A stretch of 64,000 nucleotides of DNA from contig NZ_CP020880.1 of the NCBI RefSeq assembly GCF_002157855.1, positions 3,782,001 through 3,846,000 on the forward strand, read 5' to 3'. The translations under genes and the position numbers were made by a program. The notes below the pieces were generated by a model, which saw only the letters and a program-made list of their open reading frames with translations, was not told where the DNA came from and ran no database searches. Shown in pieces: positions 1 to 9,796 of this stretch. This DNA is from Sutcliffiella horikoshii. GTDB taxonomy: Bacteria > Bacillota > Bacilli > Bacillales > Bacillaceae_I. Each line of letters begins with the position of its first letter. Position 1 is the first letter of the stretch.

Positions 1-1835
1 GCAGCATGAGATGCAACAGATAGTGCATCAGGTGAAGTAGAGCTACCTGATGTGATGATAACTTCCCCTCTAGCATCAATTTGACCTGCTACTTCCACTG
101 AAGTGTCATAACGGTCACTACCTTTAATTCGTATAACCTGTGTAGCATATTTTCTTAATTCCGCTACTGTTTTATCAGAAACAGCAGCTTGTCCACCTAG
201 AACAAAAATCTGGTGAATGGTTTGTGTTGCTAACAGTTCTTTAACTGAATTTGGAATTTCGTCTGTTTTCACTAATAATAGAGGTGCATCATACTTTTTC
301 GCCAACACACTTCCAGTCAGCGCATCAACAGGATTGTCTCCGCGCCCAATAACTACTGTTTGGAACCCTTTATCCCAGCCATACTCAGCAATTGCAGTAC
401 TTGTTTCATAACGATCAGAGCCTCTTAAACTATTATTAATATGATCCATAAAATAATTGGAAAAAGTAGTTCCAGAATAGTAGAAACCAAGAATATCAAC
501 ATAGGAATCTCCTTGATCTGCCATTGCCTTGGCACCGTATTGACTCATTCCTACGCCATGCCCCCAGCCTTTACCTTTAATGTCATACACGCCATCTTTT
601 AAAGAAATCGTAGTGACAAAGTGACTTTTAAAATCATTTATTCCGAAGATGGAACGCATGTTAGTGATTGGGCTGTTCACTTGTTGGTAAGAATGCACCT
701 TGATTTCTGTGTGCTCTTCACCGTCAACTTCCTTTGTTTCCATTACAAAGCTTCCATCTTTATGTTGAACCATATACTCCACAGTATAACTACCATGTGT
801 TCTTCTTTGACCTGGTGTTGTAGTATTGGAAACAGCCACATCTTTAATTGAAATTATTTTAATAGTTGCATCTTTTAGATCCGAAGTTTCCTTTTTTAAA
901 TAATTCTTTACGTTCGTTAACACTTTTGACTCATTTGTATTAGCAAATTTCAACGGGTTTTTCAATCCACTTTCTTGAGTGGATGCCCACCAGTCTTGAG
1001 GGTTTTTAAGGTCAAGCTCCTTTACTTCGATTTGTTGCTCTCTTAGAGAAAGATTCCAATCAAAAGCTGGATCGTTTGGATCTTCTTTTGCAATTAAATA
1101 GTCTAACTGGCTACCACCTGGCCACGCCCCTTTATTACTTTCAATATAACCTCCGTTATTCGAGCTAAATACTGCATCGATTAGACGGTCATTATATGTA
1201 AGGACTTGTCCTTTTGTTTCATTAACAGCTCTATTAGTATTCTCATACTTCGTATGATCCCACCAGATGTAGCCATCATAACGTTGGGAACCAACATCAT
1301 CCGTCATTACTTGATGGACTCGTTTCATAGCGTAAGTCCTTGCCGCAACAGCTTGAGCCTTTAGAGCTTCAATATTCCAACTAGGATAAATCTCACTCGG
1401 CAAAACGCCTTTAAGGTAATCTTCCATCGGCAATTTATTAACAGGTACCAGATAGTTATTTTCAATCATAAAACGAATGCTTCCTAGATAGGGACGACCA
1501 TTTAAGCGGATGTAATTGCTTTTTCCGTACTTAACAGGCTTTATTTCAAACGTTTGATTAAAACTTTTAATTTTTTTGCTATTTTCATAAAGTTCAATGA
1601 CACTGCCATTTAATTTCACTTCATAAGTTCTATCTTGCTTAAGCTCAAAACCGCTATCTACCAATTGATACGTTCCGTTAAAATTGAAAGGAATTGCTTT
1701 TTTCTCTTTCAGATGGTACTTCAATTTCACTGAAACTTCATTTGGAATGGAAGCTGCAGATGAAGCCTCTACTTGTGTGAGGCTCGGCAGGAATACAAGA
1801 CAAGCCACTAGCAATGAAACAATCCACTTTTTCAT
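1..1835 (-). CDS. SpoIID/LytB-domain protein with CWB2 wall-binding repeats (3' end outside window)
   Basis: The reading frame opens at an ATG at 1835 behind GGGGGAAG and runs off the left edge, so the C-terminus is missing. An N-terminal signal peptide is followed by a SpoIID/LytB-type domain whose hallmark is GHGVGMSQYGAKAMA. CWB2 repeats follow; the first begins RGSDRYETSTAIAEYGW and the second IKGSDRYDTSVEVA. SpoIID in sporulating bacteria is a lytic transglycosylase, and LytB stimulates wall hydrolases. Here the domain would be held in the wall by non-covalent CWB2 binding. The gene starts 27 nt after the lipoprotein stop, so the two are probably co-transcribed. Catalytic activity is inferred from family. 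Confidence 0.92.
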   Translation of the reverse strand, partial: MKKWIVSLLVACLVFLPSLTQVEASSAASIPNEVSVKLKYHLKEKKAIPFNFNGTYQLVDSGFELKQDRTYEVKLNGSVIELYENSKKIKSFNQTFEIKPVKYGKSNYIRLNGRPYLGSIRFMIENNYLVPVNKLPMEDYLKGVLPSEIYPSWNIEALKAQAVAARTYAMKRVHQVMTDDVGSQRYDGYIWWDHTKYENTNRAVNETKGQVLTYNDRLIDAVFSSNNGGYIESNKGAWPGGSQLDYLIAKEDPNDPAFDWNLSLREQQIEVKELDLKNPQDWWASTQESGLKNPLKFANTNESKVLTNVKNYLKKETSDLKDATIKIISIKDVAVSNTTTPGQRRTHGSYTVEYMVQHKDGSFVMETKEVDGEEHTEIKVHSYQQVNSPITNMRSIFGINDFKSHFVTTISLKDGVYDIKGKGWGHGVGMSQYGAKAMADQGDSYVDILGFYYSGTTFSNYFMDHINNSLRGSDRYETSTAIAEYGWDKGFQTVVIGRGDNPVDALTGSVLAKKYDAPLLLVKTDEIPNSVKELLATQTIHQIFVLGGQAAVSDKTVAELRKYATQVIRIKGSDRYDTSVEVAGQIDARGEVIITSGSSTSPDALSVASHA

Positions 1836-1862
1836 TTCTCTTCCCCCATTGTGTTTCTCTTC

Positions 1863-2600
1863 TTATTTTTCTACAACTTCAAGCTCGGATTTTCCTGAAT
1901 AACCATATTCTCCTGTTACCTCATATGTTTCTTTTACTAAGCCATATCCAGGAGCATAATAGCGTGTATAAATGGTATCAGCATCTTCTACTTCATCTGT
2001 CACTTTCTGAATGACATAGACATCCTCAAATGAACCATATTCTACATCTAGCTTAACTCCGCTTTCTACTAATTCCCATTGTGCTGTTGTTTCAGAAAGC
2101 AACACTTCCGGATTCTCATTTGGTGTAAAGGAATCTAGCATGTTTACAGAAGCATCATCCACGGAAACCTCTTCATAAACTAGTGCCACTTCAGATGGTG
2201 TCCATTTATAGATTTGAATAGATTGATTTCCACCAACCATCATAGCAAGTTGTACATATTCTTCATTTGAAGCAATTACTTTTTCTGTAACGACAATGTC
2301 CTCGCCATCGGTGAATTTCTTTTCCCAGCCAACGCTTGGTTGATAAACCTTTAAGCCAGGATCTGAGGGAGCTTCACTTTCCTCTGCCTCTTCGGTTGAA
2401 GAATCTTCTTCAGGCTTTTCTTCTTTTTCAGTAGTTTCCTCTTCATTAGTATCGGCAGAACCGGTATCTTCTGAAGTGGTATCTCTCGTTTCTTCACTAC
2501 TTTCATTGTTTGTTACGATTTCTTTTTCTTCTGTCTTTGAGCAAGCAGAAATAATTAATAATAAGCAAGTTAAAACAATTAATAGATAAGACTTTTGCAA
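1863..2600 (-). CDS. Lipoprotein with acidic linker, function unknown
   Basis: The N-terminus is hydrophobic and ends in a lipobox (IISAC), so the protein should be lipidated and held on the outer membrane face. Residues after the Cys are rich in Glu, Ser and Thr for about 60 positions, followed by a compact domain of about 165 residues with an end motif YYAPGYGLVKETYE. I place the start at TTG 2600 rather than GTG 2609, because AAAGGTGAT sits about 6 nt before the TTG but overlaps the GTG. The gene is followed at 27 nt by the SpoIID-CWB2 gene and preceded by a hairpin terminator. I do not recognise a function. Confidence 0.8.
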   Translation of the reverse strand: MQKSYLLIVLTCLLLIISACSKTEEKEIVTNNESSEETRDTTSEDTGSADTNEEETTEKEEKPEEDSSTEEAEESEAPSDPGLKVYQPSVGWEKKFTDGEDIVVTEKVIASNEEYVQLAMMVGGNQSIQIYKWTPSEVALVYEEVSVDDASVNMLDSFTPNENPEVLLSETTAQWELVESGVKLDVEYGSFEDVYVIQKVTDEVEDADTIYTRYYAPGYGLVKETYEVTGEYGYSGKSELEVVEK

Positions 2601-2617
2601 AACAATCACCTTTCAAA

Positions 2618-2652
2618 AGAAGCTCGATAAGATGATTCTTATCGAGTCTTCT
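2618..2652 (-). terminator. Intrinsic terminator between amidase and lipoprotein genes
   Basis: A long inverted repeat (arms CTCGATAAG and CTTATCGAG, extended by AGAAG/CTTCT with one bulge) is followed on the minus strand by TTCTTTTG. It lies between the amidase stop and the lipoprotein ribosome binding site, so it would end the amidase transcript or attenuate read-through. Confidence 0.7.
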
Positions 2653-2657
2653 GTTTG

Positions 2658-4760
2658 TTATTTTAATTTTGTAGTAATAGTAGAAATTTGAGTATTATTT
2701 ATCGCGCTTGTTCCGCCGATAACTTCTACTTTATTTACACGGACATCATTTGTATAAGCCATAAGGAATGACTCAACATTTCTGTTTCTGCTGTCTCCTA
2801 CTAATACTAGTGGAGCACCATTATGAATGGCTAATGGGGCAGAAACTAAAGCATCAGGGAAGTTTTGACCTGTTGACACAAGAACCGTCTCACCTGTAAG
2901 GTCACTTGAAAAATGCCACAATAGCTGTGCCAATGTTTCATATCTATTTGCTCCGGATAATCTGGAGATTTTACTTGCACCTGTTATGGAACCTTCTACT
3001 TTAGTTGAAACCGCTGCATTTCCACCAACAATGACAACTTCTTTACCTGCCAAATAAGGGATTGCTTGTTGCGAAATCCAGCTTTGTTCTGTGAGGAGAA
3101 TTCCCCAGCCCTTTTTAGCTGCAATCGGTGCAGCCGCAAGAGCATCAGCAAATCCTTGACCAGATGCTAAAAACACACCACTTACATCACCTAGTTCAGA
3201 TAGGATGGCTCTGTTCGTTTCATAGCGATCTTTACCTGAAATACGCTCTACTTCTAAACCGCTATCGCGGAGAGTGGTTTCCGCATTTTCGGGAACCGCA
3301 CCATGTCCTCCGATAATCACCACTTTATTTGCTCCCAGACGAGTAATTTCAGCGAATACTTCTTTGTTAAGTTCTGTATTCCTAGAAAGTAAGATTGGAG
3401 CATTTCCGTATTTTGAAGCTAGCGGCCCAGCAGAAAGGGCATCTGCAAATGTTTTACCAGTTGCTAGGATGACCGTTTTTTCTTCTTTTGCTCCGTCAAA
3501 ACCATTTGGATAGATTTTTTTTGATGTCTCAATAGCAGTCAAATATCTATCTGTACCAGAAAGTCTCTCTACATCTACGACACGACTGACTGGAACCCCG
3601 CTGATATTTGTCCAAATCACTTCGCCTGTCCCGATAACAGTAAGTTTGGAATTGGAGCTCGCCTTAGCCTTACTTAGTGCATAATCATAATCAAGATAGT
3701 TTCCTAGAAGCTTATCCTGACTGTATACTTCATATTTAGGAGTTATATAGTTCGACCAAACGATGAACCCGGTTTTGTCTTGAATAACTCTTGAATCTTT
3801 TCGATTCTTTGCAAAATTAATGGCATCTTGTTCTGTATAGAACTCTTGCAATAAACCATTTACCTTATCGTAAACTTTATATTTATCACTTGTGAAGATG
3901 GTTTGTTGCTTATCTTTGTCCCAAACTTCAACAAATTTAGTTTGTTTTTTTGCATAGTTCAGTGCATCTTCTTTTTTATCAAAAGTAGCTAATTTATTGC
4001 GATCTTTATCATACACTTCATAAATTTTGAAGTAATTGATGACCGCTGTAGCCAATCCTTGAGCAGCATTTTGCTGGAATTGAGAAGTTTTGATTATCTT
4101 CTCTTCGTCCTTGTTCGACATGAAGCCAAGCTCAACAAGTACAGATGGCATTTGCGCATTTCTAATAACGAAAAATGCTTGGTGGTTGTGAATACCTCTG
4201 TCAATGTATCCCTTTTCAAACTGTCTAATTTTACCTAGAGTTGAATTATGTACTAATCTAGCAAACTTTCCACTTTCTTCAGCTAATCCGATCTGTATTG
4301 GGTCTGGTGGATATTGCTTTTCCGACTCACTCATCGCACTGTAATCATAGTAATAAGTTTCAAACCCTTTTGCCACTTGAGAAGTTGGATGTGCGTTATG
4401 GTGAATCGAAAGGAACAAACTTTCATCATTGTTGCCTTTAATAAAGTTATTTGCCACTACCATTCTTTGAATCAAGTCTTCTTTTGAGGTTGCAGCGAAA
4501 TCTTTATTATTGGATTCACGTGTCATATAAACCTTGATGTCTGTATTCTTTAGTAATTCTTTTAAACGGATTGCTACATCTAAATTAGCATGTTTCTCAC
4601 AATAACCAGTTTGGTTACCTGAGAATCCACACGTACCGGAGAATTTCCCACCATGCCCCGGATCAATAACTAGTACCTTCTCTGCAAAAGAAACAATCGG
4701 TGCCATAAAAAATAGGAACACTAGCAAACTACAAATCTTAAAATAATTCACAATTAACAC
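2658..4760 (-). CDS. N-acetylmuramoyl-L-alanine amidase (amidase_3) with three CWB2 repeats
   Basis: This predicted exported murein amidase cleaves the bond between N-acetylmuramic acid and the stem peptide. After a signal peptide (about 1-27), the amidase_3 domain (about 28-245) shows VIDPGHGG, SIHHNAH and the catalytic Glu context VLVELGFMSN. A middle stretch (about 245-385) has three imperfect repeats of about 45 residues, each starting like YEVYDKD and containing a DAL..AK core. Three CWB2 repeats (about 395-700) complete it. The start is GTG 4760 behind GGGAGG; a second in-frame GTG nine bases downstream is possible. An extended -10 promoter lies upstream. Confidence 0.93.
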   Translation of the reverse strand: MLIVNYFKICSLLVFLFFMAPIVSFAEKVLVIDPGHGGKFSGTCGFSGNQTGYCEKHANLDVAIRLKELLKNTDIKVYMTRESNNKDFAATSKEDLIQRMVVANNFIKGNNDESLFLSIHHNAHPTSQVAKGFETYYYDYSAMSESEKQYPPDPIQIGLAEESGKFARLVHNSTLGKIRQFEKGYIDRGIHNHQAFFVIRNAQMPSVLVELGFMSNKDEEKIIKTSQFQQNAAQGLATAVINYFKIYEVYDKDRNKLATFDKKEDALNYAKKQTKFVEVWDKDKQQTIFTSDKYKVYDKVNGLLQEFYTEQDAINFAKNRKDSRVIQDKTGFIVWSNYITPKYEVYSQDKLLGNYLDYDYALSKAKASSNSKLTVIGTGEVIWTNISGVPVSRVVDVERLSGTDRYLTAIETSKKIYPNGFDGAKEEKTVILATGKTFADALSAGPLASKYGNAPILLSRNTELNKEVFAEITRLGANKVVIIGGHGAVPENAETTLRDSGLEVERISGKDRYETNRAILSELGDVSGVFLASGQGFADALAAAPIAAKKGWGILLTEQSWISQQAIPYLAGKEVVIVGGNAAVSTKVEGSITGASKISRLSGANRYETLAQLLWHFSSDLTGETVLVSTGQNFPDALVSAPLAIHNGAPLVLVGDSRNRNVESFLMAYTNDVRVNKVEVIGGTSAINNTQISTITTKLK

Positions 4761-4800
4761 TTAACCTCCCAAGAATGAAAAAATTATCGAATCTTGCTAT

Positions 4801-4809
4801 ATTATACCA
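4801..4809 (-). promoter_or_regulatory. Extended -10 promoter of the amidase-CWB2 gene
   Basis: On the minus strand the sequence is TGGTATAAT, an extended -10 (TGnTATAAT), about 45 nt before the amidase start. No good -35 is visible at 17 nt. Confidence 0.5.
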
Positions 4810-4971
4810 TCGTATATTACAGAATTGTGTCGTTTTTTACATTTTTTCCTTTTACAAATTGAACCAATTTTAAAAATAGTTATTAAGCTTAGACTTGACG
4901 CACGTATCAAGGTGATTTTACCTAGTAAAAATGATTACTATCTACTATATATATCGAATAAATTTTAATAG

Positions 4972-5005
4972 AAAAAGCCGCCAGAGGATTCCCCCTAGCG
5001 GCTTT
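4972..5005 (-). terminator. Intrinsic terminator after the S8 protease gene
   Basis: Minus-strand stem AAAGCCGC/GCGGCTTT is followed by a run of T. It lies 16 nt past the protease stop. Confidence 0.85.
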
Positions 5006-5020
5006 AACTTAATTAATCTA

Positions 5021-8000
5021 TTACTTTACGATTTTTGCTAAGTGCTCTAACACTGAAGCAGATACAGCATTTTCTCCACCAATAACAGTTAAAGTATCTA
5101 CTTCCTCAGAAGTTAAGAAACCTTCAACATGGCCAGAAACGCTAGTTCCAACTAGTAAAATACCAGTATGGTGATTTGCAGCAAGTGCCGCACCAGCTAG
5201 TGCATCGGCAAACTGCTTGCCTGTTGCAACATAGTAATGATTTGCATCTAAATCAAAATGCTTTGCAACATTTACAGCAGTTTCATAACGATCTTTTCCG
5301 CCAATTCTCTTAGGATTTGGTAGAGATTTCAATACGTTATCAGAAACAGCTGCTGTTCCACCAACAACAATAGCTTGTTTAGGGCTAAGTGCGATTAATG
5401 CTGCATTCGTTTGTTTTGGTAATTCGTTTTGATCCGTTAATAGAATTGGCATGCCGTTTTGTGCTGCATAAGAAGCAACAGATAAAGCATCCGGGAAGTT
5501 CTTGCCATTAACAACAACTACTCCATTCGCTCCATTTGGTGCAACTTCTGTAGCAATTGCTCCAGCAGTAGACCATCTATCAGAACCGGATAGACGTTTT
5601 ACTTCAAGACCATGCGCTTTGAAAGTATCTTCTACATCTTTGCTTACAGCTGCAGTTCCACCAAGGATGTAAACTTTCTTCGCACCTAATCTCTCAATCT
5701 CAGCTTTTGTAGCATCTGGTAGAGATGCAGTTTTTGTTAATAATAGTGGTGCATTGTATTTATGAGCCAACGGTACACCAGCAAGTGCATCTGCATAGTT
5801 GTCTCCACGCGCAATCACTACTACATCAGACTGTTCCCAACCTTCTTTACTTAATTCTACTGCAGTAGCATAACGATCTGCACCTCTTAAGCGATCAACA
5901 CGCTCTGCAACTTCATTACGGTAAACAGTTACTTCTTTCGTTACTGTGTTTCCACCTAGGTCTGTTAAAGTGAAAACAAAGTGGTTGTTTCCTGGTTTTA
6001 AGCTTAAAGTAGTTTCATATTCCACGCTAGCAGGCTCCATGATTTTAACAGGACTTGTGAAAGGCTGTTCAAATTCATGATTATCATCTACGTGAAGAGA
6101 AACATAGTTGAAGTTATCTTCTAATAGAGTAGTAGCTGTTACTTCTTCTACATCCATATCAACAAACTTCGGCACATCTACAGTTAAAGTTGGCACTGTT
6201 GTGTCAACGAAAACCTTTCTGGAAATTCCAAATTCATTACCTCCGCCATCTAGGGCAGTGATAAGAACATCGTAATATCCATCTTCTTCATATGTTACTG
6301 TCGTTTCGAAGTAGTAGCGGTCTTCTCCTTCTTCATTTACAAGAGTCGTAGCTACTTCATTACCATTTACCATCACTTTTTCAACACGAACGTCATCTGT
6401 AACATAACCAGACACAGGAACCTCATTTGTTGCATATGCGCCAAATGGCTCTGGATGCATCATAAATATTACAGGTTCTGTACCATCACCAAAAGTGTAG
6501 GTATCGAAACCGATATTCATTACTTTGTCAACTGCAAGTACTTCAATGTCATTAATATCAGAAGTAGGTAATGTTACATTTTTAGCATCAGCGTCAAGAA
6601 CCATTGCTTTACCATTAACATAAACAACGATTAAGTCAAGACCAACTCCTGCATCAGTAGCATTCCACTCAAGCTCACCAGTTTCTTCATTGAAAGATGT
6701 GATTTCCACTGTAGGAACAGTAGTATCAACAACAACTGGGATCTTTTTAGATTGCCACTTATCCGTGCCATCAACTAGAGCGTTGATTTCATAATAATAT
6801 TTCCCGTCTGCAACTACACTGCCCTTAACCGTACCATCCCAAGCACGATCAGCATCCAATGAGAAATATGTGCCATTTCCAGCATTAAAGTAATTCTTTC
6901 TTACGTAGTTCGAAGATAAAATTCTACGAACTTCCTTTCCATTCTCATCAAGTACATTATAGTGTACTTCTTTAGCGTTACGCAGGTATGCGTTAAGGAA
7001 ATTGATGCTATCGTTCCACCCGTCTTCATTAGGGCTTAATCCATAGAAAGCATTTCCTTCTTCATCATTTAAGTGAGTCATCCAGAACTGTGCATCTTCC
7101 ACTCCATCTTCAAAAACTGCATCAGCCGGGAAGCCAACGTCATAGTACTTTTCTTCCCCAAAAGCCATAAATCCATCTAATACAGAAGGCTCGCTCCAAT
7201 CACCATAGAAACCTAAGAATGGAACAGAAAGATCTGCTTCGTATTTATGAGAAAGCGTTACAAAACCTTCTACAAAAATATTTTCTACAAGATCCATACT
7301 TGTAGGTGTGCCATCCGCTGTGTAACCAGGAACTTTTGCATTTGCCAAGTCTATGGAAACAGTGAATTCTTTCGTTTCACCAGCTGCTAATGTAAGCTCT
7401 TTAGGAGCTGTCACTTTCGCACCTTCTAAAGCACCAGTTGTTAATGCATTTAGAGTTGGTCCATTTTCTTGCTCTAAGAAAGAGTCTGTTAAAACAGAAG
7501 TATCAACTTTGTATGAAACTTCGTAATCAGCAATATTAGTAGCAGAAAGAGTGAAACTTACTTTAGTGGAATCAAATGCTTTTAATTCTACTTTACCTTC
7601 ACCGCTATTCTTTTCTACTACATATGCAGGTGTATCGACTGCTGCAAAAAGTTGCATCATTCCTGCACCTTGTCGGCGAGGAGAATAGTCATTACCATTT
7701 AAATCTTCGATGCTGTCAGCAGTGTTCATCATCAAAGCTTTTGCTAATCTAGTACGCTCTTCAGCGTTCAAATCAGTAAATCTCTCATCAGTTTTCAAGT
7801 ATTGTTGAACTAGTGCAGCACCACCAGCTACGTGAGGAGCAGCCATGGAAGTACCACTTTTCACTCCATACTTGTCATCATTTAGAGTAGAGTAGATGTT
7901 TCCACCAGGTGCTGTGATTTCTGGCTTTAATTCTAAGCTTGGAGTAGTACCCCAAGATGTAAAGTCTGTCATTCTACCCATTTCAGGGCTTTCTTTTTGG

Positions 8001-9589
8001 TTCAATTGTTCTACGTTTCCATCAGTATTACCATTTTCAAGTGTTTCTACGATAGCTTGTCCGTCCTCATAGCTTAGTTTCATGAACGGAACAGCCCAAC
8101 CACCTTGGTCTTCATGGAACAATGCTTCTGGATCATGGTTGTAAACGACAATCCCTGCTGCTCCAGCTGCAGCAGCATTTTGCGTTTTGTCGAAGAACGT
8201 TAATTCTCCACGTGACATTACTACTACTTTGCCAGTAACGTCCACACCTTGGTAATCTTCAGGATGACCAAGTCCATCTAATAAAAACAGTTCCACCTCT
8301 GCAAGGTCTTCCCAGCTATCGATGCCGTATCCAACCCCTTCAAAGTCTGTTCCATCAATAGTTAAAGAATGTTGATATAAGTAAGCTGTGTTACCTGAAG
8401 CAGCCACTTGTAAAGTGTCTTTATTAAGACCTGGCGCTCCCACTACACCAATATCAGGATTTTGGAATAATGGATTATCCCAACCGTATCCGATATGACC
8501 GGAGTTACCAGCAGATACAGAAGAAACGATTCCGTTTTCTACTGCACGTGTAATTGCTACATCCTCAGCACTATCCGCTTCATAGAAAGAAGCAGTAGAA
8601 CCTAAACTCATGTTCAAGACATCTGCACCTAGTTTGATAGAATCATCGATTGCAGCTAGGTAAATATCTGACCAAGTAGAAGGATATAAAGGATCATTTG
8701 AGAACACTTTCATCCCTAATACTTGCGCTTCAGGTGCAACACCCATGATCTCTCCATTTGCAACTACGGTACCCGCGACGTGCATCCCGTGCTCAGATGG
8801 AGCAGGTCCTACATCTTTAATTTCGTAGTTTTGGTCATAGTAGTTATAGCCATAAGGTACTTTTTCAGTATAGAATTTCCCTTTAAGGCCTTCAGAGTTT
8901 ACTAGGCCATCTACTAGGTCTTTCGTTAAGTATTCTTCCGTGCCATCACTTATCACGAAATCTTTGTGAGAAGGATCTACTCCGGAGTCAATTACCGAAA
9001 CGACCATACCTTCTCCTTTGAAATGAGCATCAGCCCAGACTTGCATGGATTGAATATAATCATGACTAGTAGTCATATTTGGTTCAAATTCTGGACGATT
9101 ATACTCATTTGCTAAGTATACGTTCGCTACCCCATTTAAAGCTTCGATTTTCTTAATGTCACCAAACATCACTTCACCACTGAAACCATTGAAGGCAGTA
9201 GTAAATTGGTGCTTGTACTCCACAGTTAAACCTTTAGAAGAAATAGCAGATTTAACAGTAGCCTGCTGTTTTTCAACTGTATCTACCAAAGATTTTTTAG
9301 TAGACTCATCAAGGTCCTTATAAAGAACATTTTTCTTTGTTGCATATTGAATCGGTGCTTCTCCATCCAACTCAACAATTACACGGACTTTATCCGTTGC
9401 TGAAAAAGCAGCTTTTGCCGCGTCAGCAGCTTCCTCAAACTTTTGTCTTTCATCAAGCATTTCTCTTACTTCTTTTAGATCAATCCCATTTGGTGTTTTC
9501 GTTACCGATGTAGCCCCAACAGCAAATTGCAGGTTGGAGAACACTAGTAAGAAAGCCACAAAGCCTAGAAAGTACTTACGAAGTTGCAC
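5021..9589 (-). CDS. Large S8 (subtilisin-like) serine protease with PA domain and three CWB2 repeats
   Basis: This is a cell-wall protease of about 1,520 residues. Its parts in order are: a signal peptide; an I9-type propeptide (about 68-165); an S8 catalytic domain with Asp in VIDSGVD (about 203), His in EHGMHVAGT (about 269) and Ser in GTSMAAPHVAGG; an inserted PA domain (around 430-540); Fn3/Ig-like domains, including a FlgD-like segment starting SPNEDGWND; and three CWB2 repeats at the end. The layout resembles Vpr and lactocepin-type proteases. I choose GTG 9589 because GGGGGAGG is 9 nt upstream; TTG 9595 is only 3 nt from it. A sigma-A promoter and a separate upstream Shine-Dalgarno-like site precede it. 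It is monocistronic, with its own terminator. Confidence 0.95.
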   Translation of the reverse strand: MQLRKYFLGFVAFLLVFSNLQFAVGATSVTKTPNGIDLKEVREMLDERQKFEEAADAAKAAFSATDKVRVIVELDGEAPIQYATKKNVLYKDLDESTKKSLVDTVEKQQATVKSAISSKGLTVEYKHQFTTAFNGFSGEVMFGDIKKIEALNGVANVYLANEYNRPEFEPNMTTSHDYIQSMQVWADAHFKGEGMVVSVIDSGVDPSHKDFVISDGTEEYLTKDLVDGLVNSEGLKGKFYTEKVPYGYNYYDQNYEIKDVGPAPSEHGMHVAGTVVANGEIMGVAPEAQVLGMKVFSNDPLYPSTWSDIYLAAIDDSIKLGADVLNMSLGSTASFYEADSAEDVAITRAVENGIVSSVSAGNSGHIGYGWDNPLFQNPDIGVVGAPGLNKDTLQVAASGNTAYLYQHSLTIDGTDFEGVGYGIDSWEDLAEVELFLLDGLGHPEDYQGVDVTGKVVVMSRGELTFFDKTQNAAAAGAAGIVVYNHDPEALFHEDQGGWAVPFMKLSYEDGQAIVETLENGNTDGNVEQLNQKESPEMGRMTDFTSWGTTPSLELKPEITAPGGNIYSTLNDDKYGVKSGTSMAAPHVAGGAALVQQYLKTDERFTDLNAEERTRLAKALMMNTADSIEDLNGNDYSPRRQGAGMMQLFAAVDTPAYVVEKNSGEGKVELKAFDSTKVSFTLSATNIADYEVSYKVDTSVLTDSFLEQENGPTLNALTTGALEGAKVTAPKELTLAAGETKEFTVSIDLANAKVPGYTADGTPTSMDLVENIFVEGFVTLSHKYEADLSVPFLGFYGDWSEPSVLDGFMAFGEEKYYDVGFPADAVFEDGVEDAQFWMTHLNDEEGNAFYGLSPNEDGWNDSINFLNAYLRNAKEVHYNVLDENGKEVRRILSSNYVRKNYFNAGNGTYFSLDADRAWDGTVKGSVVADGKYYYEINALVDGTDKWQSKKIPVVVDTTVPTVEITSFNEETGELEWNATDAGVGLDLIVVYVNGKAMVLDADAKNVTLPTSDINDIEVLAVDKVMNIGFDTYTFGDGTEPVIFMMHPEPFGAYATNEVPVSGYVTDDVRVEKVMVNGNEVATTLVNEEGEDRYYFETTVTYEEDGYYDVLITALDGGGNEFGISRKVFVDTTVPTLTVDVPKFVDMDVEEVTATTLLEDNFNYVSLHVDDNHEFEQPFTSPVKIMEPASVEYETTLSLKPGNNHFVFTLTDLGGNTVTKEVTVYRNEVAERVDRLRGADRYATAVELSKEGWEQSDVVVIARGDNYADALAGVPLAHKYNAPLLLTKTASLPDATKAEIERLGAKKVYILGGTAAVSKDVEDTFKAHGLEVKRLSGSDRWSTAGAIATEVAPNGANGVVVVNGKNFPDALSVASYAAQNGMPILLTDQNELPKQTNAALIALSPKQAIVVGGTAAVSDNVLKSLPNPKRIGGKDRYETAVNVAKHFDLDANHYYVATGKQFADALAGAALAANHHTGILLVGTSVSGHVEGFLTSEEVDTLTVIGGENAVSASVLEHLAKIVK

Positions 9590-9646
9590 TAACAAAAACC
9601 TCCCCCAAATATTGTTGAAAAATGAAACGATACGTAAAAAGATAAT

Positions 9647-9655
9647 CCTCCTTTC
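9647..9655 (-). promoter_or_regulatory. Orphan Shine-Dalgarno in the protease leader (possible mRNA stabiliser)
   Basis: The minus strand reads GAAAGGAGG about 24 nt after the predicted transcription start and about 60 nt before the real start codon. No ATG, GTG or TTG follows at a usable distance. The motif matches the STAB-SD known from the cry3A leader, where a bound 30S subunit protects the 5' end. Confidence 0.45.
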
Positions 9656-9685
9656 TTCCTACATAAGATTTCAAATTACACTATA

Positions 9686-9714
9686 ATTTTACAGAGGGTT
9701 TACTTTTTAGTCAA
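9686..9714 (-). promoter_or_regulatory. Sigma-A promoter of the S8 protease gene
   Basis: TTGACT, a 17-nt spacer and TAAAAT lie on the minus strand about 100 nt before the start codon. The predicted transcript starts near 9679. Confidence 0.7.
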
Positions 9715-9796
9715 TTGTTTATCTTTTAAATATTTTGAATATTATTTGTTGCATAGAAATAGAAACCTCTAGTAATAGATTGGCTCCTTTATAAAA

